Source of the DNA: Hadarchaeum sp964343275
GTDB taxonomy: Archaea; Hadarchaeota; Hadarchaeia; Hadarchaeales; Hadarchaeaceae
Assembly (NCBI GenBank): GCA_964343275.1
Contig: CAYFIY010000001.1
Location: forward strand, 1-64,000
DNA length: 64,000 nt
Reading direction: 5' to 3'
The position numbers were made by a program, and so were the translations under genes. Within the stretch, counting starts at the first letter, position 1; every line of letters begins with the position of its first letter. The notes below the pieces were generated by a model. The model worked only from the letters and a program-made list of their open reading frames with translations, ran no database searches and was not told the origin of the DNA. Below are positions 8,598-16,896 of the stretch, in pieces.

Positions 8598-9482
8598 ATG
8601 AAGGTAATAGTGGCCGCCGTTCAGCCACAAACTTATCGAGAGCATGAAGAAAAAAATGTAACCAGTGCCCTGAAGTACATCGATGAGGCTGCAGATAAAA
8701 GTGCAAAAATAATTTGCTTTCCGGAAGGTTATCCTGGTCCCTATCGTGGGACAATGATGTACTCAGCTTTAGAAGCTCTATCTAACAAGGCCAAAGAAAG
8801 AGGTGTGTACGTTATTGCCGGATGCGTTGAAAAAGCAGAAAAGTATGAAAAGTTAGGAATAAAGAACGTGTTTTTCCTATCATCGAGAATTATTGGGCCG
8901 AGTGGAAAACTCATTGGCACATACAGCCGTGTTCAACCTAACATGCCAGAGGTGGATCGGTTTTTGATGGGAGAAAAAATTATAGCTCCCGGTGAAGAAC
9001 TCAACGTCTATAAAACTGACTATGGAAATTTGGGGTGCGTGATATGCTCAGAGATTTGGTGTCCTGAATTGCCTCGAGTTCTTGCGCTGAATGGCGCGGA
9101 CATAATCTTTGCCCCCGTAGGCGGCGCAGTTTATGAAATCAGTGAGGCTTGGAAAGTTCTGTTGTGGGCTCGGGCAATAGAAAATCATGTCTACGTGATT
9201 GCCCCACAAAATATATTTGGCATGGAAGATGGATTGGCCACCATAGTTGGTCCTGAGGGGATACTTGCTGAATCCAAAAAGCCTGGCGTTATCACGGCAA
9301 CGTTAGATCTAGACCGGCTTAAGTGGCTGCGAGAACACACTCAAAGGATGGAAATTCCTAAACCGTATAAGTCCATTCCTGGATTGTTGAGGTACAGAAG
9401 GCCCGAGCTATACAAAAAAATATGCGAATCCCAACCGAATACGTGTGATTTTTATTATTTTAAAAAACGGATCTCTAAATGA
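8598..9482 (+). CDS. Carbon-nitrogen hydrolase (nitrilase superfamily)
   Basis: A 294-aa nitrilase-fold amidase or nitrilase. The catalytic Glu lies in CFPEGYPGP (near residue 43) and the nucleophile Cys in GCVICSEIWCPELPR. The third conserved catalytic residue, normally Lys in a Y-x-K-x-H-type motif, appears as Arg in GTYSRVQPNMPE, which is unusual. The family cleaves C-N bonds of nitriles, amides or carbamoyl compounds; the substrate is unknown. It is AT-rich like the M24 gene 41 nt upstream, so the pair may have been acquired together to degrade an amide- or nitrile-containing compound (inference). Confidence 0.85.
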   Translation: MKVIVAAVQPQTYREHEEKNVTSALKYIDEAADKSAKIICFPEGYPGPYRGTMMYSALEALSNKAKERGVYVIAGCVEKAEKYEKLGIKNVFFLSSRIIGPSGKLIGTYSRVQPNMPEVDRFLMGEKIIAPGEELNVYKTDYGNLGCVICSEIWCPELPRVLALNGADIIFAPVGGAVYEISEAWKVLLWARAIENHVYVIAPQNIFGMEDGLATIVGPEGILAESKKPGVITATLDLDRLKWLREHTQRMEIPKPYKSIPGLLRYRRPELYKKICESQPNTCDFYYFKKRISK

Positions 9483-9574
9483 ATTCAAAAGGGATGGATG
9501 GGGGGCACTTAATAAAAATCATTATTATAATTTTTATGGTCTAACTGAGCTATTTATATATCCCTATATAGGAG

Positions 9575-9704
9575 TGGGGCCGCCAGGATTTGAACCCGAA
9601 TTTGCGGGTCTCTTCACACAGCTCCAGTGGGTCATCATCCTTGCGTCAGCAGACCCACGAAGTCCACTGGAGCCCGCCGTGTTACCAAGTTGCACTACGG
9701 CCCC
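9575..9704 (-). tRNA. trnW: tRNA-Trp (CCA) with an intron of about 57 nt
   Basis: On the minus strand a 7-bp acceptor stem GGGGCCG/CGGCCCC, a T arm with loop TTCAAAT and an anticodon stem GCGGG/CCCGC are seen, with loop CTCCAG then A once the insert is removed. The anticodon is CCA. The discriminator is A and the CCA end is not encoded. The insert is at the canonical 37/38 site (about 9610-9666); one of the four central bulge-helix-bulge pairs is a mismatch, so the exact cut sites are approximate. Confidence 0.9.
9610..9666 (-). ncRNA. tRNA-Trp intron with box C/D-like guide elements
   Basis: The intron carries CTGA (rc of 9646-9649) and, 7 nt on, ATGATGA (rc of 9632-9638), the layout of an internal D'/C' pair. 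The segment before CTGA (GGGTCTG) can pair with the 3' exon so that the fifth nucleotide upstream of the box faces position 39. The segment after ATGATGA (CACTGGAGC) is complementary to the anticodon loop including C34. In other euryarchaea the tRNA-Trp intron is a box C/D guide for positions 34 and 39, so the same role is likely. Confidence 0.65.
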
Positions 9705-9829
9705 ACAAGCGTGTTATTTGTGCTGTAACCTAAAAAAGGCTCTTAAAAATAAATGTTATTTTTGTAACTAAATCAACAAGGGTTCATTTAAATTTTCATA
9801 AGACCTGAACTTCTGTGGGAGCAGGTCGA

Positions 9830-10759
9830 ATGGCAGATAAAGAACGCATCAAGCACATCGAGTTAAGGTCCGGTATGCGAGTTGACGAACTGATCGAGGA
9901 GATGGGCAAATCTGGAGTTTTCAGTGCAGGCAGGGTCGCTAAGACAGTCGACATCTACCGGAAGATGATCAAGGGCGGTTCGACTATTTTCCTGGGGATA
10001 GGGGGAGCCATGGTGCCGGGTGGCCTCCGGCAGACATTGACGCAGGCCATTAGAGCCGGTCTTGTACATGTCATCGTTGTAACCGGTGCGAACGCAACCC
10101 ACGACTTAATAGAAGCTTTTGGAGGGTACCACGCCCGCGGTGATTCACTTGTGGATGACGCGAAACTGCGCAGTCGCGGAATAAGTCGTATATACGACGT
10201 CTATGTCCCGCAGCAGGCGTTCGAACTTTTCGAGGATAAAATTCAATCGACGTTTTCAGAGGTCACGAAAGAAGGAGCTAGAATGTCTTCCGCGGAACTA
10301 TTGCTCAGAATCGGGTCCCAACTGAAAGACGAGAATTCTTTCATAAAAGCCGCCGCCGATATGGTGGTACCTGTCTTCTGCCCATCCATAGCCGATTCAA
10401 TTCTTGGAATCCAAGCATGGCTCTACTCTCAAGACCATGAGTTCATCATAGATACACTGCAGGATGTCAAGGAGATGTTGGACTTGTCCAGCAGAGCTAA
10501 AAATCCTGGTGCAGTTTTTCTCGGCGGAGGGGTCCCGAAAAACTTCATCTTTCAAAGCATGCTTCTGGCGCCCCATTCTTTCGACTACGCGATCCAGATC
10601 ACCATGGACCGCCCCGAGCCTGGAGGATTAAGCGGTGCCACCCTAGGGGAGGCCAAGTCCTGGGGGAAGATAGCTGAGGACGCGGAAATAGTGACGGTGG
10701 TTGGAGACGTCACCGTTGTTTTCCCGATGGTTTTAGCATCGGTGCTGAAGAAATCATGA
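9830..10759 (+). CDS. dys: Deoxyhypusine synthase
   Basis: Transfers the aminobutyl group of spermidine to a lysine of aIF5A, the first step of hypusine formation. The GGYHARGDSLVDD segment and the catalytic-lysine motif GGGVPKNF are visible, along with NAD-contacting glycine loops. I chose ATG 9830 (MADKERIKHIEL), with AGGT upstream, over the in-frame GTG 9815; the product is 309 aa. It lies just after the tRNA-Trp gene and is transcribed away from it. No aIF5A gene lies in the window. Confidence 0.93.
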   Translation: MADKERIKHIELRSGMRVDELIEEMGKSGVFSAGRVAKTVDIYRKMIKGGSTIFLGIGGAMVPGGLRQTLTQAIRAGLVHVIVVTGANATHDLIEAFGGYHARGDSLVDDAKLRSRGISRIYDVYVPQQAFELFEDKIQSTFSEVTKEGARMSSAELLLRIGSQLKDENSFIKAAADMVVPVFCPSIADSILGIQAWLYSQDHEFIIDTLQDVKEMLDLSSRAKNPGAVFLGGGVPKNFIFQSMLLAPHSFDYAIQITMDRPEPGGLSGATLGEAKSWGKIAEDAEIVTVVGDVTVVFPMVLASVLKKS

Positions 10760-10775
10760 AAGATGATTGTGAGCC

Positions 10776-11521
10776 ATAAAAACCATAGGCATAGATTTGG
10801 CTGGAATGGCCACAAACTACAGCGGCTTAGCCATTCTCAAGGGTAGCAAGTTCAAAACCCAACTGGTCTGTTCCGACGAGCAAATAATTGAACTCTGCAT
10901 TCTGGAAAATACCGACTTGGTGACAATAGATGCTCCCCCCAACTTCTCGAGGCGCGGAAATTTGAGGGGAGCCGATCTTTCCCTCATCAAGCGCGGTCTG
11001 CGAGTGTTCCCTCCAACATTCGGTGGCATGCGTTTGCTGACCGAGCGCGGTATAAAGCTGACCAAAAAACTCTGCACGAGAAAAATTCGAGTGATAGAAG
11101 TTCATCCTAGGACCTCAAGTATTGTCTTATTTAGGACAAGCGATAGAACTCCCTAGGTAAATAAGCTCAGGCGTAGAGGGTTCGGTTTTGATGGTATCAA
11201 AAGCCGTCACGAGATTGACGCCGTAATGGCCGCGCTGACTGGGCTGTTTCATCTAGAACGAAAAACCGAGGCGATGGGTGAAGAAAAAGAAGGTACCATC
11301 ATAATCCCGAAGGAACCATCTTTTTTGATGCGGACGAAATATCAAAATGTGAAATGGAGTCCATCGTAAACATCCGTGTTCTTGGAGATACTTGATGGCG
11401 GAAAGATAAATCTAGTCCTGAAAAAATGAGTCCCATTGCCGGTCCCGGATCCGAAAGCCGAAGCAGCAAAAGTCGTGATGGCCTTGGCTAATAGAACGGC
11501 GAAAAAAGGAAGGCCAAAATA
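10776..11521 (+). pseudogene. Decayed DUF429 (predicted nuclease) gene
   Basis: From 10776 the frame reads a DUF429-type start (IGIDLAG), then VTIDAPPNF, the FPPTFGGMRLLTERG signature and VIEVHP. It then meets TAG at 11154-11156, and in the same frame continues with the family's C-terminal segment HEIDAVMAALTGLFHLE up to about 11310. A run of T at 11320 shifts the frame to FFDADEISKCEMESIVN, and the tail VPDPKAEAAKVVMALANR ends at TAG 11521 after another stop and shift. No ATG, GTG or TTG opens the gene (ATA at 10776). Several lesions together indicate a pseudogene of about 248 codons. It lies in the 960-bp gap between dys and the next intact gene. Confidence 0.75.
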
Positions 11522-11560
11522 GCATTGGTTAGGAAATCTTCATAGTGTCTATCATCAAAA

Positions 11561-11723
11561 AATTTTTATAACTCTTTAACAAAATTAAAATCGGGGCCTA
11601 ATTACGACGGATTAAACGTCGCGAGAGGGGACAAAAGGGAAGCAAGAAAGTCAGGATGCGGGAAATTAGAGAAATTATCGAAGTAGATTTAGAGTTTGGA
11701 GATTTAGCTGTGGGAGAAAAGTA
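11561..11723 (+). other. Promoter-like region with a 23-codon ORF
   Basis: A TATA-like TTTTTATAAC near 11567 is followed by a small palindrome (GACG...CGTC) and an ATG at 11656 opening a 23-codon frame that reads REIIEVDLEFGDLAVGEKY. The amino acid pattern looks protein-like but matches nothing I recognise; it may be a remnant. Confidence 0.25.
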
Positions 11724-12086
11724 CTAACTTTCAGACCGCTCTGGCGGGATTCCAAATCCAATGACCCCGCTTTTTGGTTCGTAGATATGACCCGATTTTT
11801 TCTCTGCAGCTATCACCTCGTCAACCTCTCCTCGCTCTAGCCCAACCTTCTCAGCCAGGTCGACTATCTCTTCCACGTCTACCATTCCTCTTGGATCCTT
11901 ACTAGCCAGAGCTCGCATGGCCCGTAGCACGAAGTCCACCTTGGCTTCGTTACCCCTCAGAATCAGGGAGGTCCGCTTTCTTTGCTGAGGAGGGGTGCCC
12001 TCTGCCGTCACATAGGTGCTGATATCTATGTCAAGGTCGTATTGCTTTCCACACATCGGGCATTTGACATTTACTCGTTGGCGCAA
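11724..12086 (-). CDS. Zinc-ribbon protein with MCM-like winged-helix C-terminus
   Basis: 120 aa. The N-terminus has a C-P-x-C pair (KCPMCGKQYDLDI), half of a zinc knuckle. The C-terminal 60 residues form a likely winged helix ending in AAEKKSGHIYEPKSGVIGF. This closely resembles the C-terminal winged helix of the MCM protein encoded at 21005-23056, which ends AEEKKRGHLYEPKQG. It starts at TTG 12086, 6 nt after GAGGT. The function is unknown: a transcription factor or a replication accessory protein are both possible. Confidence 0.65.
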   Translation of the reverse strand: MRQRVNVKCPMCGKQYDLDIDISTYVTAEGTPPQQRKRTSLILRGNEAKVDFVLRAMRALASKDPRGMVDVEEIVDLAEKVGLERGEVDEVIAAEKKSGHIYEPKSGVIGFGIPPERSES

Positions 12087-12184
12087 ACTAATACCTCATT
12101 TTTGAATTCTCAGCCATGCCTTTTAAGTTTGGTAATTTTTACGGCAACTACTTTTGTAACTGTGAATAAGTATCTAGGAAAACA

Positions 12185-12673
12185 ATGAAGTTCGTAGTCG
12201 ATGGGATGCTTGGGAAGCTGGCCCGCTGGCTGCGTTTGGCCGGCCACGATGTCTCGTACATCGGAGACGATAAATTACCACCAAGAGAACAAGACAATAC
12301 TTTGTTAAAACGGGCGGAGCTGGAGCAGAGAACACTTCTAACCTCGGACTTGGCCCTACACAGACGTGCGGTTAAAAATAGGGTTAGAAGCACATTCGTA
12401 AGAAAGATCGATGTCGTTCCGCAGCTGGTCGAAATTTCCAATCGAATCGGGCGGAGGATGGAGTTGAACCCAGAGAATTCTAGGTGTCCCGTGTGCAACG
12501 GGGTGCTTAGGATGGCGGACAAGGTAAAGATCAAGGGACTGGTGCCGAAAAGCGTTGTAAAGGTTCATCGCGAGTTCTGGCGATGCACTAAATGTGCCAA
12601 GACCTACTGGCGAGGTTCACATTGGAAAACCATAATTCAGATGGCTTCAAGATACAATAGAATGGTGAAATGA
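12185..12673 (+). CDS. Mut7-C RNase domain protein with zinc ribbon
   Basis: 162 aa. The PIN-like Mut7-C domain occupies about residues 1-95 (MKFVVDGMLGKLARWLRLAG with the acidic Asp6, LLTSDLALHRRA), followed by a C-terminal zinc ribbon with two CxxC pairs (RCPVCNGVL and RCTKCAKTYW). Family members are predicted RNases; the biological substrate in archaea is not established. It overlaps the AMMECR1 gene by 4 nt (ATGA), so the two are translated together. Confidence 0.88.
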   Translation: MKFVVDGMLGKLARWLRLAGHDVSYIGDDKLPPREQDNTLLKRAELEQRTLLTSDLALHRRAVKNRVRSTFVRKIDVVPQLVEISNRIGRRMELNPENSRCPVCNGVLRMADKVKIKGLVPKSVVKVHREFWRCTKCAKTYWRGSHWKTIIQMASRYNRMVK

Positions 12674-13269
12674 TGCAGTCTTTAGAAGAAGGAACCATCT
12701 TGGTAAAGACAGCTCGAAAAACAATCGCGGCCTACTTGCAAGATGGTAAAACTCCTTCTCGGCCTAATGTGCCAAGTGGACTTCTAGAGAAGCAAGGTGT
12801 CTTTGTAACGCTGATCAAAAAGGGTGAGCTGCGGGGATGCATCGGACAGCCACTACCAAGGATGTCTTTAATAGGTGCCTTGATTGACTCCGCAATAAGC
12901 GCTGCGACCCGCGATCCCCGCTTCCAGCCTTTGACTCACGACGAACTTCCCCAGGTTGAGATCGAGGTAAGTGTCATGACAAAGCCAGAGGTGCTGAAGG
13001 TCGAGCACCCAAAAGAGTATCCTAGACTCATTGTCGTCGGGAGAGATGGATTAATAGTCGAGTGCGGCGTTGATGTCGGACTCCTGTTGCCGCAGGTTCC
13101 AGTGGAGTGGAAATGGGATTCCGAGGATTTCCTGTCGCATACATGTACTAAGGCCGGGTTGTCACCCAATTCCTGGTTTGATCGAAAGGTGCGCGTCAGT
13201 AAATTTTCGGCACAGATATTCGGCGAGAAGGGACCCAACGGTGAAGTGGAAGAGCGCAAGCTGAAGTAA
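12670..13269 (+). CDS. AMMECR1-family protein
   Basis: 199 aa, whole-length AMMECR1 domain with the signature LRGCIGQP, then RDPRFQPLTHDELPQVEIEVS and a conserved C-terminal LSHTCTKAGL. It is conserved across archaea and eukaryotes but its biochemical role is unresolved. ATG 12670 overlaps the upstream stop (ATGA), implying joint expression with the Mut7-C protein. Confidence 0.93.
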   Translation: MMQSLEEGTILVKTARKTIAAYLQDGKTPSRPNVPSGLLEKQGVFVTLIKKGELRGCIGQPLPRMSLIGALIDSAISAATRDPRFQPLTHDELPQVEIEVSVMTKPEVLKVEHPKEYPRLIVVGRDGLIVECGVDVGLLLPQVPVEWKWDSEDFLSHTCTKAGLSPNSWFDRKVRVSKFSAQIFGEKGPNGEVEERKLK

Positions 13270-13305
13270 TGCCTAATAACATTGTGTTGCCGCATGAAAA
13301 TTTAG

Positions 13306-13404
13306 CGCCGGGGAGGGGATTTGAACCCCCGATCTCCAAAGGAGAACCAGATCTCGAGTTTCGCCCACTTGACTGGCGCGTTGGCCTGGCTGCGCTACCC
13401 CGGC
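13306..13404 (-). tRNA. trnS: tRNA-Ser (CGA) with a 13-nt noncanonical intron
   Basis: Minus strand. Acceptor GCCGGGG/CCCCGGC with discriminator G, a long variable arm (TTCTCC...GGAGA) marking a class II tRNA, and T loop TTCAAAT. The anticodon arm only folds if 13 nt (13360-13372) are removed, giving stem CCAGA/TCTGG and loop CTCGAGA. The intron sits between positions 30 and 31. Flanking CGCC/GGCG helices with three-nt bulges AGT and AAA fit a relaxed bulge-helix-bulge cut AG^T and AA^A. Confidence 0.88.
13360..13372 (-). other. 13-nt intron in tRNA-Ser at position 30/31
   Basis: Removing exactly these bases restores a 5-bp anticodon stem and a 7-nt loop with CGA. The cut positions follow the rule of cleavage after the second base of each 3-nt bulge. 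Confidence 0.75.
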
Positions 13405-13449
13405 TTATATTAAATTATATCCAAATCTTAAATTAGCCCCCCTTCATAG

Positions 13450-16400
13450 CTACAGAAAATCGGCCAGACTCATCTGTCGTTGAGCATCGCTCTCGAATGT
13501 CAGTCTGATGTCCCGCTGGGTGAGATTCAATCGCTGCTTGGTATAATCTGTCACTCCATATTCGTCCCCTATCCTCATGGCGATCTGCAAATACTTCTCA
13601 ACGCCTCCCCTCGTCACCGTAAGGACTAACTTGCCGTTGCACCGGTTGCATGCGCCATTGGTGGGGATCCTGCGAAATATCTGGTTGCAACCCGTGCACC
13701 TGAAACTCTGGCTGGCGAAAGTCCGGATGTTCCCCTTCAAGTCGGGTATAAAATGGTGCTCGATGAGCTTCTCGGCGACATCGCGCGCGTCTACCGCCCT
13801 GATCTTCTTAGCGAGCTCGAGCTGGTTATTGGTCTTCTCCTCCATGGTTTCCAAAGTTTTGTATCTGCTCGAGCGTGGTCCAGACGATATGTCGCTGGTA
13901 TTAAATGAGTATTCCAAATTGGTGTACTGGTTATTGGTTCCCAGTCTGTGCTCGACAGTTTTCATGATCTTGGCCATTTCTTCGGGATTAGCGTACTTCT
14001 GGGTGGCCTCATAGAACTCGAGCGGATATCTAGGCTCCACGTCCATGTTGTGCGCTTCTTTGTCTATTTCGTTCGGATTTATCCGGGTGCTGAGGATGAG
14101 CGGGGCGTCCATAGTCCCTCCCCGCTTGGAAGGTAGGAATCTCTTGCTGAAGTTCAGTAAGGCATCGAGCAGGAGCATCACACAGTCCTCGTCCCCGTCG
14201 CAGTCGCGTCTTTTAGATGCGTGGAAGAACGGATGTGCATAACCCACCGTGGCCCTAGTAAATCCGATTATTCTTCCAATTACCCCAACTGATGTATGCG
14301 GGGCAAGGCCTATCACCAGATGTCCTATCAGGTCGGTTGTATGGCTAGCATTGTAATATCGCTGGAGGCCATAGAATTTCTCTAAAAGGTCGTCGATGAA
14401 TTTTGTGACCCTGAGCAGATAGTCGCCACCGTTGTCAGAGATTAGTATATCCTGAACTTTCAATTCAACGATTTGGTCCTCCCTGTCCAGGGAGTTGCCG
14501 TCCTTATCCTCGGTGTAACCCATCTCGTTAAGTTTCTCCACTGCGGTTCCTATCTCCTGCGGTATGAAATGAGTCAGTGGGACATCAGTGGAGTCAAACC
14601 GTATGGTGCCGTCCTTGAAAACATCCACTCCGTGTTTGGCCCGCAGTATTCCTTTCTCGATAGGTTCCGGGATCTTGAATCCGCTGACCATACCCCTTAC
14701 TCCCTTAATCAGATCAGGCGGTTTTTCATGCAAGCTCTTGGCCGCCGAGTCCATCATTGACCTTAGGTCTATACCACGCTTGGTGAAGTGTCTTAGACGC
14801 GACCTGCAAACTGGGCATGTTTCGCCTTGTACTACACGCTTGCACTTTGGACAGTTCTTCACGTATTCAGCTTTACCGTCGCACTTCTGGCATTTTCTGG
14901 TGAAGCCACTTTCCCCGCACTTGGGGCAACGGAGGGCGGCTAGCTCGACGTAAATTTCCCCAGTTTTCTCCGCGGCTTTGTTCAAGCTGCGCGTCATCCC
15001 ACCGCGCAGTCCCACAGGGAAAAGCAAATGCACTGGGGGTCTCATCTTCCTGGGATTGGCCTTTTCCGGTCTGCCCATCCGTCCGCCTATCCGGGTAGTT
15101 GCCTTATTCCTAACACGAAAGCCGGCAAGAGAACAAACTATCTCCATAATGTCGTTAGACTGGCTCTCCCTTAGTGTCTTCTCGAACCTTTCCTTGTTCA
15201 AGCTTTGTCCATTGATCAACCCCAATGATTTGCAGAGCGGTAGAACGTGTTCTTCTATGATCACCTGAGTACCGTCTGAGGTGTGGGGGACTCCCAGCTC
15301 TTCCAACACTCGTTTTGGAACTTGATTCAGGTCCAATCGTAACAGCTTGAGTTCACCGTCTTCAAATGTCGGTGTCCCGCTTGAAAGCCAGTTGCAGAGT
15401 TCCTGTAGCTCCTCCACCTCCATGTCGGTATAGCAGTATGTGTACTTTGGATGAAGGGGCACTCCTAGGACATCAGAAATTTTTACTGCAAGCGTGGATG
15501 GTGGTTTGGGATATGGTTTCTGGATGTAGGCTGCCAAATCAACGTCGAATTTTTTATCTTTTAGCGCTTGTTCCACTTCCTGGACCCACCACTCCTCATA
15601 ATAGCCAGACGGCATCAGCGGATGGTTGTTCTCTAAGAACTCGCCGAAACCGATTAAGATATCGCCGAGAAAGAGTATCTCGTCCACATGTGGCCTGAGT
15701 TCAATGGATTGTTCGATCGAGTCGATTAGGACCACAGACCCACTCTTAAGTTTTACGATGGGACCTTCGATGGAGTCCACTGGCGTTACCACTCCGCCTT
15801 TCCCCGGCCTTTCTGTTTTGAGCTGGGTGCCGGCCACCAAGAAATCATCACATATACTCATCGTGGCTGGATGAACGCCGATCGCAGCGATGCCTGTGTT
15901 TCTCGCCCTACCGTATCTCAGACGAAAACCTCCCTCACGACCCTTGTGCCCTTTCGTTCCCGGGTGTGAGAAGACCGGTCTTCCTGCTATTACCTCCCCG
16001 AGATATTTTTCACCCTTGGGAAACATCGGTCCTGTCTCTTCTTTGGATGCAACTTTTGCGATTATACTTGACAGCCATGACCAGCCATCGATATTGAGCT
16101 TGTTGACATATTTCATTATCTTGGGGGCTTTCTGCATTACGCCCTCCACCATCGCCAGTACTGCGCCACCTCTGACCCAGTTGTGTCCTATCCTTTCGAG
16201 ATCCCGAAAAGCCATGACGGCAACTTCCCTTCCGGAAGGGTCACCGGTTATTTCCACTGGAATATTCTGTACCGCCAATCTTACGTCGTCCTGTGGTGGC
16301 GTGTATTGCTCGCGTGCGATGCTGGTGCGATAAATCTCAACTTCCTCGACAAACCTCTCGACCTCCCTTTCGGTTGCCTTGTACGGGTTTAGATAGAGCC

Positions 16401-16896
16401 GTCGGCGAACGAAGTCGCCAGCCAGAACGGCGAGCGCCGCCGCGGTACCGCCAGCCGCCCTGATTGGGCTGGCAAAGTATAGCGCCAGATATCGAGTGCC
16501 ATCGAAATTGTTCTTTATCCTGACGTCGGTTATCCCTTCTATCGGCGCGACAACTATTCCTTCGGTCAATACCGATAGTGCGGTGCGCACTGCCTGCTGA
16601 GCCGCAGTCTGTTCATCAGATTTCCCGAACTTACCGTCTACTATCATTTCGGCAATTTTTAGCGCGATCTCTTCACGAGGCATCTGTTTTTCAAGATCCC
16701 CTATAACCTCTGCGACTCCATTTGGACCGACAAGTTTCTCAACCCTGCTGGCGAGACCCCCGGCCCGCGGGATCTCCGGCTCGAGTTCTGGGTCCTTTGT
16801 TTGCGATCTTGCCCGTTTGGCAATTTCGTAGATTTCATCCGTTTTGCGCTCTATTTCTTCAAAATATTTTTCCATCGAGTTTTTCAGGGGGTTCAC
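13450..16896 (-). CDS. dp2: DNA polymerase D large subunit DP2
   Basis: Catalytic subunit of the replicative DNA polymerase of most non-crenarchaeal archaea. At 1148 aa it is full length with no intein. Catalytic aspartates are in RRDCDGDEDCVMLLLD, and GGTMDAPLILSTRINP follows. Two zinc modules are seen: one with several CxxC pairs near residues 665-710 and one near the C-terminus (CTGCNQIF...CNRC). The last residues, QMSLADFL, form a PCNA-interacting PIP box. GTG 16896 follows AAGGTG and overlaps the upstream HAD stop (GTGA). It is the distal gene of the mcm-gins23-cdc6-DP1-HAD-DP2 operon. Confidence 0.97.
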   Translation of the reverse strand: MNPLKNSMEKYFEEIERKTDEIYEIAKRARSQTKDPELEPEIPRAGGLASRVEKLVGPNGVAEVIGDLEKQMPREEIALKIAEMIVDGKFGKSDEQTAAQQAVRTALSVLTEGIVVAPIEGITDVRIKNNFDGTRYLALYFASPIRAAGGTAAALAVLAGDFVRRRLYLNPYKATEREVERFVEEVEIYRTSIAREQYTPPQDDVRLAVQNIPVEITGDPSGREVAVMAFRDLERIGHNWVRGGAVLAMVEGVMQKAPKIMKYVNKLNIDGWSWLSSIIAKVASKEETGPMFPKGEKYLGEVIAGRPVFSHPGTKGHKGREGGFRLRYGRARNTGIAAIGVHPATMSICDDFLVAGTQLKTERPGKGGVVTPVDSIEGPIVKLKSGSVVLIDSIEQSIELRPHVDEILFLGDILIGFGEFLENNHPLMPSGYYEEWWVQEVEQALKDKKFDVDLAAYIQKPYPKPPSTLAVKISDVLGVPLHPKYTYCYTDMEVEELQELCNWLSSGTPTFEDGELKLLRLDLNQVPKRVLEELGVPHTSDGTQVIIEEHVLPLCKSLGLINGQSLNKERFEKTLRESQSNDIMEIVCSLAGFRVRNKATTRIGGRMGRPEKANPRKMRPPVHLLFPVGLRGGMTRSLNKAAEKTGEIYVELAALRCPKCGESGFTRKCQKCDGKAEYVKNCPKCKRVVQGETCPVCRSRLRHFTKRGIDLRSMMDSAAKSLHEKPPDLIKGVRGMVSGFKIPEPIEKGILRAKHGVDVFKDGTIRFDSTDVPLTHFIPQEIGTAVEKLNEMGYTEDKDGNSLDREDQIVELKVQDILISDNGGDYLLRVTKFIDDLLEKFYGLQRYYNASHTTDLIGHLVIGLAPHTSVGVIGRIIGFTRATVGYAHPFFHASKRRDCDGDEDCVMLLLDALLNFSKRFLPSKRGGTMDAPLILSTRINPNEIDKEAHNMDVEPRYPLEFYEATQKYANPEEMAKIMKTVEHRLGTNNQYTNLEYSFNTSDISSGPRSSRYKTLETMEEKTNNQLELAKKIRAVDARDVAEKLIEHHFIPDLKGNIRTFASQSFRCTGCNQIFRRIPTNGACNRCNGKLVLTVTRGGVEKYLQIAMRIGDEYGVTDYTKQRLNLTQRDIRLTFESDAQRQMSLADFL

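Noticed and set aside
9445..9771. 108-aa plus-strand ORF
   Set aside because: It runs antisense through the tRNA-Trp gene and has no homology.
10776..11370. Pyrrolysine decoding of TAG in the DUF429 gene
   Set aside because: TAG ends many intact genes in this window (thermosome, PCNA, FEN1, rpe, S27e), and the DUF429 gene carries further frameshifts.
13306..13404. Reading the minus-strand tRNA as Leu (CAA)
   Set aside because: The bases TCAAG belong to the 13-nt intron; only anticodon CGA gives a closed stem and a 7-nt loop with T33, and discriminator G fits Ser.
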